A stretch of 64,000 nt of DNA, taken from the NCBI GenBank assembly GCA_029844215.1, contig CM056726.1, positions 75,507,548 through 75,571,547 of the forward strand. Direction: 5' to 3'. This stretch comes from Przewalskia tangutica. Its lineage: Eukaryota > Streptophyta > Magnoliopsida > Solanales > Solanaceae. The stretch's first letter is position 1; every line of letters begins with the position of its first letter. The notes under the pieces are model-generated. The model saw only the letters and a list, made by a program, of their open reading frames with translations, was not told the DNA's origin and searched no databases. Below, in pieces: positions 22,970-34,768 of this stretch. Position numbers and translations under genes: made by a program.

Positions 22970-23180
22970 GCTCCGCATAGGCCACCTAGGCCCGCATGAG
23001 GTAATCCCCGCATCGAGGGTAGCTACTCCTCGGCATCGTCCTGGACTTTCGTAGTCCGCATGGCCACATGGACCGCATGAGGTATCCCCCGCACACTAAC
23101 CTGGAACTCTCGTAGCTCCGCATAGGTCACACAGACCCGCATGAGGTATCCCTCGCATCGGGGGGCAACTTAACCCCCGG
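22970..23180 (-). repeat. GC-rich array, cgcatgaggtat type (C 3' LTR)
   Basis: Repeated cccgcatgaggtatcccc, cgcatagg and tagtccgcatgg elements. Variable box of the C type, shared with C's 5' LTR, E and I. Confidence 0.75.
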
Positions 23181-23734
23181 TATATCATGTCAAGAGGTGA
23201 GTGGTACAATACTAACATAACAACTTATCGTTAAACAACATAAGCACAATCAAGGGACACCCCTTTACACAAATATCACAAGACACTAACACACGTAGCA
23301 TCCTAACATGTTTACTTATCAAACCAACAAGAAGTATTAGAAGGCTATCACAAACCAACATAGTCAAGTTGTTCACATAAGGTACTTTCTATTTTATGCC
23401 AACAAGTTCGGGTTTTTATCCCCAAAGTACTTCATACATTATCTCTTAAAAAAAGATCATGTTTCTTTCACAAGAGTCACACGATACCCGTAGTATTAAA
23501 ATAGAGTGACTATCTTTTTAAGTAAACCAAAACAATTTCCCTTTTTAAAGACAAGTAACAACCTTCTTTTCCCAAGTTCAAGTTTGCCTAAGTTCAAAGA
23601 CTCAAGTCTCTTATTTTCGAAAGGTCTCGTAGTTCATAGTCTTAATCACTTAATAATATAATTCTCTTTTAAAACAATTCGAAAAACATATGCCTTATGT
23701 GTGAGTAGGTTATTCTTGTTCATAACAATCTTAT

Positions 23735-23870
23735 TAAAGCAGCCATGATCTAGGAAATGTAATATCTTTTTGTCTCATCTTAGATTCTGTGCAGATGGAG
23801 GTTTCTACTGGTTTTAATAATACTTAATTAGTCAATACATTTCCCTTTATTAGCACTGCAGTGGTTTGTT
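23735..23870 (-). other. Conserved LTR block, C 3' LTR copy
   Basis: Reverse orientation; contains gcagccatgatctaggaaat. Confidence 0.65.
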
Positions 23871-25033
23871 CGATACTTATTCTCATTTTCGAAATCAATA
23901 CAAGGCGTTCATAAACAATTAAGTAAAATGTCCCTTTTATCTCTCTTAAGTCGTTATACCTAACTTCTCATAAAGCTAGTATAACTCTTAAGCTTTTAAA
24001 ACCAAGTATTACTCTTCTTTCAAAAACGATTCTTAATTCTTTTGAAATACTTCAAGATTCTTATTATTTAGACTCAAGTCAAAAGACATCGCAGTAAAAC
24101 CACGTTCAGTTAACACACGTACGTCTACCGTACTATATATATTCTTCTAAAATTTCATGCTCAAGAGGATATGAAGAATCACATACCTCGCGACGATTAT
24201 CGACAATTAGCAAAACGCTCCACCGCTATAACCCGGCTAGCCTTGTCCACCTTTCAAGTAGAACATGCTACTCGCAGAACTTTCAACCTTAAAAGGCCAT
24301 ATACGTCTATCAATGTCTAGACTACTCTGTAGAATATTCTAAGCAGAGGGTTCTCTATTCTACGGAAAACCGGGCTGCACTTCCCTACCCGTTAAACTAC
24401 ACAAGTCTACTGTAAATACAGTCCTATGTAAGTACAGTTCAATCTTCTTTAATATTCTTCTGATGCGATTTTAGTTCAATTCTCTTCTCTTATACCATCC
24501 TTCTATATATCTTATACTCATTTCTATACTACTATGTAATTTCCAATTACAACAGAAGGACAAGAGTATTTACCTCAATAAGCCCAAAATTATCCAAGTT
24601 TAAATGTCGATCCTGAGCAACGTTTAGCTCCTACTCTGGGCGCTCCAACCTGCTCCAATCAACCCTTAGAAGTTCTACGCAACTTCTTCTTACTACATCA
24701 ACCAATTATGAAGATTTTCCATAGGGTTTCGTTTAGTGACTAAAAGGATATAAGGTAGTATTTCCGGGCTCTACGTATAGAGGTAACTTTGGAATACAAC
24801 AAGGTATAAGGCTAAGGTATTTTGGAATTGTAACAATACTTGGAGAGTATTTTTCTACCAAGGGGGGGGGGGGTATTTCACGAGAACAACTCAAGAGGGG
24901 GGGGTACTTCTCGGCCAAGGGCCTCTCAAAGGGGGAGGGGGAGCTCTTGGACGAGAGCTACACTAAGGGGGAGAGGGATTTTCAAGACTTAGAAAGTGTG
25001 GAGTGGATGAAGAAGTTTTCAACTAAGGGGGGG

Positions 25034-25041
25034 TATTTATA
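25034..25041 (-). promoter_or_regulatory. LTR TATA box (C 3' LTR)
   Basis: tatttata after a G-run on the plus strand. Confidence 0.7.
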
Positions 25042-25438
25042 GGACTTTCAATGGCCAAGATTAAGGCAAGTGGAGGGCAAGTGGAGGGTGTAGATTTGTA
25101 CATGTGCACCCTAGCCACCTACTCCACAAATCACTCCAAACATTGACCCATGTTTTAGGCCTCAAAATCGTGCCAAGCCATGCCCTCAATGCCGTCCAAT
25201 TGAGGGTGACAAGTGTCGCCCTCTCGTTGGTCCAAAATATTTTATCTCTCGGAAAAATCTGCAAAAATAATAAATGTCGCAACCGTAATTTTCCCTACGC
25301 AAGTTTTGGAAAACGTTTCGTCGGAAAACAATTCTTTTCGGGGGTTGTGCACAAATTTTCGTCCCTTGCCTAACTTAAGGCTTAAACTTTTGTACGTACG
25401 TCCTCACGTACATACTCTGGAAAATACGTGGTATAACA

Positions 25439-25451
25439 TTCTCCCCTCCTT
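25439..25451 (-). other. Polypurine tract (C)
   Basis: ttctcccctcctt against the LTR terminus. The hairpin arms follow at 25449-25475, with the outer stem partly lost. Confidence 0.85.
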
Positions 25452-25779
25452 AGAAACATTCGTCCCGAATGTTCCTTCTCGATACAGATAACGATAAAGT
25501 TCCTCTTAACAAGTTGCCAGTGCCACACCTGGCCACAAAACAACACACGCGCAATTTCTTAACCCAAGTCCACGAGGAATTACCTCTATCACCACAAAAA
25601 CTCCTACCCAAGGTCTAAAAGATATACTCCCTTCGCACCTTCACTTTACAAAAGAAATGATCACTTCTATTCTCTTACCACATGTTCGCTTCTTCCCTTA
25701 CTCGTCGTACCCTCCTCGTACACTCGAACTCTTTCTCATAACTTACCACATTTCGTATTGCTTCGCTTCAAAATCTCTG

Positions 25780-26530
25780 GCTTACTATCTCCAACTTGGT
25801 CATCATTAACTGGGAACACTCTGGATGGATCTCCGATACTTTTCCGAACATAGCAACAAGAAAGACCGGACGTACTGTTTCCTACGTCGGACGACAATGC
25901 CAACTTATAGGCAACCTGGCCTATTCTCCAAATGATCTGAAAACGCTCAAAGTACCTCGGCTAAGTTTCCCCTGCTTTCCGAATCTCGTCACACCCTTCC
26001 GGGGTGGTACCTTCAAGAAATCCTACCGTCATCCTGAACTCCAAGTGTCGACGCCGATTATCCGTACGACTTCTGTTGACTCTGAGCTGCCAATAACCTC
26101 TCCTGGATAGGCTTCACCCTATCCACATCCTGCTGAAATAAGTATGAACCAACTATCTGAATCTTGCCAACATCGAACCAATCGACCGGCAACCTACACT
26201 TCCGCCCATACAAGGCTTCATAAGGCGACATCCGAATACTGAAATGGTAGCTATAATGATACTCACTCAACAAGAGGCACATAATCCTCGCTGCTATCTC
26301 TGAAATCAAAACACCGGCCCGAGGGTGAATGCACATCGAGACTCACCAGTTTCTAACCCCGCTCGTAAAACCTTCCGTAAAAAAATAGCCATAACCTGGG
26401 CTTCACTGTCTGTCATAAGGTGAAAGTAGGCACCCCGTGCAGCCTTACAACCTTCCTGATATATAACATCTCGCATAACCTCACGAGTAAATGTACCTTG
26501 ATCGAAAGACAAGATGGGCTGACCTCATCG
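25780..26530 (-). pseudogene. Integrase and chromodomain remnant (C)
   Basis: Minus strand. The clearest stretch (about 26060-26336) reads SIRMSPYEALYGRKCRLPVD, then WFDVGKIQIVGSYL, a well-preserved integrase tail segment. Upstream (26306-26512) lies TDSEAQV, part of the decayed catalytic region. Downstream (25790-25960) are GPY/F and chromodomain relics. The arrangement is as in element A, with frameshifts. No RT or RNase H is present. Confidence 0.75.
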
Positions 26531-27085
26531 CCCGACTTCTCGTCGAATGCACTCACGAACTCGCACGATGGTTAACTACACTGGGCCTAACACCCTCGTG
26601 ACCACCACCGCGGGACCACCTCGAATTGACCCCACCACATTACAGGCCGCGGGTTGACCCGCGATCGGTCCTCAACCCGACCCGCTATCGCGCCAAACAC
26701 TTGTTCCCCGATCCGGAACAATCTCACTAATCAAGTTACGAAAACCTAGTGGTCATTCTTAGCTCAACTACCCTCTTTCATTTCACACTACTCAGGGACT
26801 TATCACACAAACATATCTCACGTGTACTATGTACTCCGATAAGGGTCAAACATAAAAATATAAATCTTTTACTCGAGATGGCCTAGCCTCTAAGGTCTCC
26901 ACGTATAACATTCTAAGGCTCACACCTTCCCTTAACCCCAAACCTTACCCTTTTAACTAACCATGATTTATAATCACAATTTACACAATGCTATCTGAAC
27001 ATAACACTTAAGATATACTCATCTTATCATACATACAAATCTTTAGAGGGTTAAGGATGTACCTGTATCTACTGCTTCACTCCCC
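26531..27085 (-). other. Shared non-coding internal segment (C)
   Basis: Reverse counterpart of 17500-18110: ttgttccccgatccggaaca near 26702 and ctttagagggttaagg near 27042. Confidence 0.65.
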
Positions 27086-27109
27086 TTTGTCGTTTTAATC
27101 AATCATGCC

Positions 27110-28077
27110 CTGTTGGGCGCATAGCTAGGGAAGGTGATGAACTAGCCACTGATCCTGAAGGCTGAGTCTCTACATTTGCGCCACCTCTGGTCGGACAATT
27201 TCTCGCAAAATGGCCCTGCTGGCCGCAAGCATAACAAGCTGTCGAAGAAGTACGACACTCCCCACAATGACACTTACCACAACGGCCACACCGAGGTGTG
27301 GGTGGCCTCCTCTGGCTAACACCCTTTCCTCTCCGAAACTCGACCAGAATCGATCCGTAGGCTGAGTCCTCCTACTTGCATCCCTCCTACTAGGACACCC
27401 TTTCGACACATGGCCCTGACGGCCGCAGGTAAAACAAGCACCAACAACAAGACGACATTCCCCGGGATGACGCCTGCCACACTGTGAATACTGAGGGAAA
27501 ATCAATCCATTGGCCGGAACCTACGTATCTCGTGAACCAGCAGCCACCGAGCTCGACCAACTCCTGCATACCCCGAACGCCCCGAACCCCGCGGAGGACC
27601 ACTGCATCGGGCGGAGGCGCATAACCGGCTCACGAGAAGGTCCGCCTCGAAAGTTACCAAAGGACCTGCTCGCCCTTCTCGCCGATCTTGGTTAACCCGT
27701 CGATCTCACGCTTTCTCGCGCATAAGCTCTGACGCAGCCATGCTCATGCTCGATCAAGAGATACTTGCACAACCCTCTTAGATACTCATCAAGACCCGTG
27801 ATAAATCGGTACATAATATACTCGGTCGCTAAATCCATGATATAATGTGGTCGTCTCTTTGAAATCCATACTTATCGCTACCGGGTCGTGGGCGAAGGTG
27901 CAAATATCATGGCCGCAGAGCAATCGCCATTGGCTAGACTGCTGGGACTGGCGGCGTCGCAGAACTCCCCGAATGAAGCACCACTCGGTGATGGTTGGGC
28001 CTGCGCCTCAGAAACTCTCGTGCTTTACTTCGCAGCCTCCGCCGCTTTGCCTTCTTCGGCCGCTTTACGCGAGGCAT
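27110..28077 (-). pseudogene. gag: gag pseudogene with two CCHC zinc knuckles (C)
   Basis: Start codon at 28077. The N-terminal alanine-rich part corresponds to H and B. The capsid core is deleted as in A: the sequence passes directly to a YRFITGLDEYLRGLCKYL-like segment near 27780. The C-terminal half has two complete CX2CX4HX4C knuckles, CFTCGRQGHVSKGC at 27395-27436 and CYACGQQGHFARNC at 27195-27236, in different frames because of indels between them. Each is preceded by a C.RC/HPGEC-like motif. Such knuckles bind the element RNA. One knuckle is usual in this family, so the second is a duplication or recombination product. Confidence 0.78.
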
Positions 28078-28267
28078 AATCGTAGGGAAAGAAATACGTT
28101 AGAGGGGTCCAACTTATAACACAACTCTAAGGCACGATCTCAGAGTGAGAAGAATGGAAACCAATCCTAAATATCGTATAGCCTCCTGATTATTGGTGTG
28201 GTGCACAACACACCGATAATCAAGACTCTACTAGATACGGTCTGTAGACACTTTCCGAGGATTAACT

Positions 28268-28279
28268 GCTCTGATACCA
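28268..28279 (-). other. Primer-binding site, tRNA-iMet (C)
   Basis: Element sense tggtatcagagc, the canonical plant initiator-Met site, four bases inside the LTR end. Confidence 0.9.
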
Positions 28280-29139
28280 CTTTTGTCACGACCCGAACCC
28301 GGGCACGTGACTGGTGCCTTACCCCGGGCACCCAAGTAGACATACACCAGAGTAATCAGCAGAATATAAAACAAGACATGAAACAATATGAAGTGTGAAA
28401 CAATTTATCTGCGAAAAGTTGCCTTTCGGCATATATAAACATAAACTTGAACAATTACATCCCCTTTTACAAACTCTGCCCACAACAGTACTACAGACCT
28501 CTAAGAGTTTTATAATAACAACGACGGGACAGGACCCCGCCATACCCCTGAATGTAAGTACCTACAATGACAGGGGACTATACCAAAGATAAGCCTCCGG
28601 AGAAACGGAGCTTTCCAAAACGCTGAACTGTGATCCTAAGAGCGAGGATCGACGATCGTGTCACTACTGCGGCATGAACGCAGCCCCAAGGAGGTCGATA
28701 ACAGTACCAAGTATGTGAAATCAAAATATCAGAAATGAAATCATAGTAGTCTATATAAAGCGGGAGACATGTATGATAACCAAACTACGCTCACAATAAA
28801 TAAGCGATGTGTCAAGTCGTGACTCACGCCTCAAAGTCATCACTCAAATATAACAATGGGTCTCACGCCCACAACATCAATCATGCCCGTGGAATACCTT
28901 CCTCACTGCTGGCAGTCTATGATATAAAAGCACCAAGGAATACACATGAACACCGGGTCCCACCTGTGTCATAATAAAACCGTACGGGGTAAGTACGAAG
29001 GCATAGCCGACTACTAAAACCCACGCATACCAACAATGCTATAAAAGCGTATCGCGAGGTCTTTCTAGAGCGCCATATGATCGGCGGGCCACTCGCCTCG
29101 ATCAATGTCGCGTCAAATCTCGAACTCACCGCACTCGCG

Positions 29140-29335
29140 ATAGCCACCTAGGCCCGCATGAGGTAATCCCCGCATCGAGGGTAGCTACTCCTCGGCATCG
29201 TCCTGGACTTTCGTAGTCCGCATGGCCACATGGACCGCATGAGGTATCCCCCACACACTAACCTCGAACTCGTAGCTCGCATAGGTCACAGCACCCGCAC
29301 GAGGTATCCTCGACGGGGCGCTAACCCCGGTATAT
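29140..29335 (-). repeat. GC-rich array, cgcatgaggtat type (C 5' LTR)
   Basis: Same units as 22970-23180; several units are shortened here. Confidence 0.75.
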
Positions 29336-29884
29336 CATGTCAAGAGGTGAGTGGTACAATACTAACATAACAGCTTATCGTTAAACAACATAAGCACAAT
29401 CAAGGGACACCCCTTTACACAAACATCACAAGACACTAACACACGTAGCATACTAACATGTTTACTTATCAAACCAACAAAAAGTATTACAAGGCTATCA
29501 CAAACCAACATAGTCAAGTTGTTCACATAAGGTACTTTCTATTTTATGCCAACAAGTTCGGGTTTTTATCCCCAAAGTACTTCATACATTATCTCTTAAA
29601 AAAATATCATGTTTCTTTCACAAGAGTCACACGATACCCGTAGTATTAAAATAGAGTGACTATCTTTTTAAGTAAACCAAAACAATTTCCCTTTTTAAAG
29701 ACAAGTAACAACCTTCTTTTCCCAAGTTCAAGTTTGCCTAAGTTCAAAGACTCAAGTCTCTTATTTTCGAAAGGTCTCGTAGTTCATAGTCTTAATCACT
29801 TAATAATATAATTCTCTTTTAAAACAATTCGAAAAACATATGCCTTATGTGTGAGTAGGTTATTCTTGTTCATAACAATCTTAT

Positions 29885-30020
29885 TAAAGCAGTCATGATC
29901 TAGGAAATGTAATATCATTTTGTCTCATCTTAGCTTCTGTGCAGATGGAGGTTTCTACTGGTTTTAATAATACTTAATTAGTCAATACATTTCCCTTTAT
30001 TAGCGCTGCAGTGGTTTGTT
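29885..30020 (-). other. Conserved LTR block, C 5' LTR copy
   Basis: Counterpart of 23735-23870, with gcgctgcagtggtttg at the end. Confidence 0.65.
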
Positions 30021-31182
30021 CGATACTTATTCTCATTTTCGAAATCAATACAAGGCGTTCATAAACAATTAAGTAAACCGTCCCTTTTATCTCTCTTAAG
30101 TCATTATACCTAACTTCCCATAAAGCTAGTATAACTCTTAAGCTTTTAAAACCAAGTATTACTCTTCTTTCAGAAACGATTCTTAATTCTTTTGAAATAC
30201 TTCAAGATTCTTATTATTTAGACTCAAGTCAAAAGACATCGCAGTAAAACCACGTTCAGTTAACACACGTACGTCTACCGTACTATATATATTCTTCTAA
30301 AATTTCATGCTCAAGAGGATAGAAAGAATCACATACCTCGCGACGATTATCGACAATTAGCAAAACGCTCCACCGCTATAACCCGGCTAGCCTTGTCCAC
30401 CTTTCAAGTAGAACATGCTACTCGCAGAACTTTCAACCTAAAAAGGCCATATACGTCTATCAACGTCTAGACTACTCTGTAGAATATTCTAAGCAGAGGG
30501 TTCTCTATTCTACGGAAAATCGGGCAGCACTTCCCTAGCCGTTAAACTACACAAGTCTACTGTAAATACAGTCCTATGTAAGTACAGTTCAATCTTCTTT
30601 AATATTCTTCTGATGCGATTTTAGTTCAATTCTCTTCTCTTATACCATCCTTCTATATATCTTATACTCATTTCTATACTACTATGTAATTTCCAATTAC
30701 AACAGAAGGACAAGAGTATTTACCTCAATAAGCCCAAAATTATCCAAGTTTAAATGTCGATCCTGAGCAACCTTTAGCTCCTACTCTGGGCGCTCCAACC
30801 TGCTCCAATCAACCCTTAGAAGTTCTACGCAACTTCTTCTTACTACATCAACCAATTATGAAGATTTTCCTTAGGGTTTCGTTTAGTGACTAAAAGGATA
30901 TAAGGTAGTATTTTCGGGCTCTACGTATAGAGGTAACTTTGGAATACAACAAGGTATAAGGCTAAGGTATTTTGGAATTGTAACAATACTTGGAGAGTAT
31001 TTTTCTACCAAGGGGGGGGGGTATTTCACGAGAACAACTCAAGAGGGGGGGGGTACTTCTCGGCCAAGGGCCTCTCAAAGGGGGAGGGGGAGCTCTTGGA
31101 CGAGAGCTACACTAAGGGGGAGAGGGATTTTCAAGACTTAGAAAGTGTGGAGTGGATGAAGAAGTCTTCAACTAATTGGGGG

Positions 31183-31190
31183 TATTTATA
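31183..31190 (-). promoter_or_regulatory. LTR TATA box (C 5' LTR)
   Basis: tatttata, same context as 25034. Confidence 0.7.
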
Positions 31191-31582
31191 GGACTTTCAA
31201 TTGCCAAGATTAAGGAAAGTGGAGGGCAAGTGGAGGGTGTAGATTTGTACATGTGCACCCTAGCCACCTACTCCACAAATCACTCCAAACATTGACCCAT
31301 GTTTTAGGCTTCAAAATCGTGCCAAGCTATGCCCTCAATGCCGTCCACTTGAGGGTGACAAGTGTCTCCCTCTCGTTGGTCCAAAATATTTTATCTCTCG
31401 AAAAAATCCGCAAAAATAATAAATGTCGCAACCGTAATTTTCCCTACGCAAGTTTTGGAAAACGTTTCGTCGGAAAACAATTCTTTTCGGGGGTTGTGCA
31501 CAAATTTTCGTCCCTTGCCTAACTTAAGGCTTAAACTTTGTCGCACGTCCTCACGCATATACTGGAAAATACGGGTCTAACA

Positions 31583-31741
31583 CTAGCTCCCATGAAGACC
31601 GTCTACACCGGCGAGGGATTAGGGGCATGGTATATGCGATCATTATTCCATGGGCTAGCTCCCATGAAGACTGCACTGCGATGAGGATGCCGAGGCACGT
31701 TATGGCCATGTTACAGATGAGGATTCCGGACATGCGTACAG

Positions 31742-31772
<31 letters not shown>

Positions 31773-31995
31773 ATATATGTGTACGCCGACAGTGAGGTAT
31801 GATGCCACTGGCGGGTCACATGGTTATATGTTACACCTACTACGGCGATGATGGAGATTCCACTGACGAGGTATATATATATGTATTGTATATGTGTACG
31901 CCGACAGTGAGGTAGGATGCCACGGGCGCGTCACATGAGTATGATTTATGTCATAGACTGCCGGCAGTGAGGAAGGAATTCCACAGGCATGAGTG
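31583..31995 (+). repeat. Tandem array in LTR D, right part, with a TA microsatellite
   Basis: Contains two nearly equal segments with atgtgtacgccgacagtgag (near 31777 and 31890) and a pure TA run at about 31741-31769. Continuation of 3440-3813. Confidence 0.8.
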
Positions 31996-32558
31996 ATGAC
32001 TTGAGGGCGTGAGTCCCCGACTAGACCTGACTGCTTATATGTTGTGTACTGTAGTTTGGTTATCATACATGTCTCCTGCTTTATATAGACTATTATGATT
32101 TCATTTACAGTATTTTCGCCACATACTTGGTACTGTTGTCGACCTTCGGGCTGCGTTCATGCCGCAGGTAGAGGTACACCGGTTGTTGATCCTCGCTCAT
32201 AGGATCACAGTTCAACGTTTTGGGAAGCTCCGTTTCTCCGGAGGCTTATCTTTGGTATAGTCCCCTGTCATAGTAGGTACTTGTACATTCAGGGGTATGG
32301 CGGGGCCCTGTCCCGTCATAGTTGTGGTTACATTCTTAGAGGTCTGTAGTACTGTTGTGGGCAGGGTTTGTAAGGGATTTAACTGTTCGTGTTGATATTT
32401 ATATATACAGGAAGGTAACCGTTTTGGTTAGCCTGTTGCTTATTTTATGTATTGTTTCATGCTTAAGGTTTTTATTTCCGCTGATTTTCTCTGATGATTG
32501 TATCACTAGGGTGCCCGGGGTAAGGCACCAGTCACGGGCCCGAGGTCGGGTCGTGACA
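31583..32558 (+). mobile_element. Element D, solo LTR, second part
   Basis: Resumes the D tandem array (ctagctcccatgaagac) and runs through the conserved LTR end: tggttatcatacatgtctcc, tgcgttcatgccgcagg, ggtatggcggggccctgtcc, and the terminal gggtcgtgaca. The tgtag TSD follows directly, with no primer-binding site, confirming a solo LTR. Confidence 0.92.
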
Positions 32559-32563
32559 TGTAG
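32559..32563. repeat. TSD tgtag, right copy (element D)
   Basis: Pairs with 1199-1203. Confidence 0.9.
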
Positions 32564-32939
32564 AGCCTTGTCTTGCTAGTAGTATACATATATAACATAA
32601 TGGAGGGTCAAGATTAGTACATATGGATAGCTTGGATGCATTTCACTAGGATCAAGCCCAAGTGGCCCTTTGACAAGTCAACAATGTCAAGCTCTTAGTC
32701 TTGGCAAGACTTGGTCATTTAAATTATGGTCAAATGACCATTCTAACCATGTCAAATTCGTCCAAGACCACTAAGGGGGGGGGGGGGGGGTGACACGTAT
32801 CGCCCTCCCATTCGTAGTAATATTTCATTTTCCGACAAAATCCAAAATTCCGATAAATTTTTACTCGTCTCAAATCTTAACATTCTTGAGTTCTTACGTA
32901 CGTTCTTATAAACATATCCTGGAATCCCGGGGTGTAACA
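32564..32939 (-). mobile_element. Element E, 3' LTR, inner part
   Basis: Continues the LTR broken at 1203 and ends in cggggtgtaaca next to the polypurine tract. A G-run (18 or so) at about 32766 marks the antisense of the C-rich stretch. The usual TATA sequence is not preserved. Confidence 0.85.
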
Positions 32940-32952
32940 TTCTTCCCCCCTT
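32940..32952 (-). other. Polypurine tract (E)
   Basis: ttcttcccccctt beside the LTR end, followed by the hairpin arms aacattcgtccctgaatgtt. Confidence 0.8.
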
Positions 32953-33179
32953 AGAAACATTCGTCCCTGAATGTTCTTTTGGGAGTCAAACTTAAAGATA
33001 GCGTCATAGTCTCCTTACAACCCCTACATACCAATAATGTCACACGTGGCCACATAACAATACTCATACTAAAATGTCAACCTGAACCCCATGTGTCAAC
33101 GTCGGTTATCTGCATAAAGCTTCTGCTGACTCTGAGCTTGCTAATAATCTTTCCCGGATAAGCTTCACCTTATCCACAG

Positions 33180-34730
33180 CCTACAGAATCAATTCTGGGC
33201 CAAAGAACTGTACCTCGCCTACGTCGAACCAACCAACCGGCGATCTACACTTCCTAACATACAAGGCCTCATACAGGGCCATCTGGATACTGGAAGGGTA
33301 TCCATTATCGTACGTAACTCAACAAGAGGCAAATAATTCTCCCAGCTAACTCTGAAATCAATAACATCGGCCCGCAACCTATCCTCAAGTGCCTGGATAG
33401 TACGCCCTGCCTGCCCGTCAGTCTGAGGGTGTAATGCAACACTGAGACTCACCTGTGTCCCTAATCCCTTCTGAAAAACCTCCAGAAGTTATCCGTAACC
33501 GAGCCTATCTGTCTGAAATCATAAAAGTAGGAACCCCGTGCAGTCTCACAATCTCCCTGCTATATAAGCTAGCATAATCCTCAGTCGCGTAAGTGGTCCT
33601 AACCGGAAAAACACGGCTGGTTCGTCAGCCTGCTTACTATGTCCCCCAGGGTGTCGCACTTCCTCTTAGTACGATGCTACCCTGTAACAAAATCCATATT
33701 AATCACCTCCCATATCTAAGTAGGGATCTAAATTGCCTGTAATAGCCCACTGGGCTCCTGGTGTTCAACCTTGACCTGCTACCAATTCGGACATTTGAGC
33801 AACAACTCTGCTATGTCCCTCATCAGGCCATCTTACCAATACATACATCTGAGGTCACGACACAGCTTAGTCGACCCCGAACAATTAGAGCAATAAGCAC
33901 TGTATGCCTCCCCTAAAACCTGCTGACAAGTCCTGTAGTACCGGGTACACACAATCTATCCTCGTATCACAGCACCCCATCCGGTGCTACTCAAACAAGC
34001 TCTTCTCTTCTCGGAGAGCCGTATCTCGACCACATACTAATGTTGAATCCTCATATTGTCGCCACTTCACCTCCTCGACGAAGAAAGACTCGGCAACCTC
34101 TCGGATCCAAACTTCATTCACCTTGGAAACAAATAATCGAACCCCCTGGCTCGGTAGCTGATGAATCTCACGGACCACGTCCTATCTATCTGGCTGCCCA
34201 TCTGGCAGACTACCCATAAATACACGACTAAGAGCGTCTGTAACCGTCTCGGCTTTCCCCGGGCGGTATAGGATATTAATATCACAATCCTTCGAATCTA
34301 ACCATCGCCCTCGCTACAAATTCACCGCCTGCGTCAAGATATACCGGAGGCTCTTGTGGTCTGCACAAATATCCACATGGAGTCTATATAAGGAAAGCCT
34401 CCAAATCTCCAAGATACGATTAACTGCCGCCAACTCTAAATCGTGAGTGGCATAATTTCCTTTCATGCTTCCCTAACTGCCGGGAAACATAGGCTCTAAC
34501 CTTATCGTGTTATACAAGACACAACCTAGCCTAACACCCAATGTGTTACAATAATAACCTAACCTCGTCTCGTGAGAGGTTAGAATCAGAGTCGTGGTCA
34601 ACTTATCTTCCAATAACTGGAAGCCTTTCTCATATCTGCGAAATATTCGGGTATCCTTAATCTCAATCATGGTTCCTGTTTCCCTTTCTCTGTTGCAACC
34701 AAACTTGGTCACTAACTTAGATTTGATTCA
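33180..34730 (-). pseudogene. pol: pol remnant: RT end, RNase H and integrase (E)
   Basis: Minus strand. Immediately after the PBS the sequence is already the end of RT/RNase H: LGVRLGCVLYNT (about 34520), HDLELAAVNRILEIWR (about 34430) and ADHKSLRYIL (about 34340), including an RNase H catalytic Asp. Then YRPGKAETVTDALSR (about 34240), the linker to integrase, an integrase N-terminal stretch (33990-34170), and LHPQTDGQAGRTIQALEDRL (33370-33430), where the catalytic Glu of QAERT reads Gly. Gag, protease and most of RT are deleted. Many stops. A different deletion class from A, B, C and H. Confidence 0.78.
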
Positions 34731-34752
34731 TTTGCTTGCCCCATGGCTAACT

Positions 34753-34764
34753 GCTCTGATACCA
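34753..34764 (-). other. Primer-binding site, tRNA-iMet (E)
   Basis: Element sense tggtatcagagc, canonical. Confidence 0.88.
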
Positions 34765-34768
34765 CTTT

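Larger units (their letters stand above)
22524..25438 (-). mobile_element. Element C, 3' LTR, main part
   Basis: Continues from 13227 with agtacaacaggtaccaag and ends at gtggtataaca next to the polypurine tract. Pair of 28284-31582. The AT-rich half (23260-25430 against 29400-31570) is nearly identical by eye. Confidence 0.92.
28284..31582 (-). mobile_element. Element C, 5' LTR
   Basis: tgtcacgacccgaacccggg to gggtctaaca. Uninterrupted counterpart of C's split 3' LTR and the guide for joining its pieces. The right flank ctagctcccatg resumes LTR D. Confidence 0.92.

Noticed and set aside
31741..31769. TA run as a possible origin or matrix attachment site
   Set aside because: A short microsatellite in LTR D's array; similar TA runs sit in other LTRs (5683, 11570). 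Nothing more supports a function.
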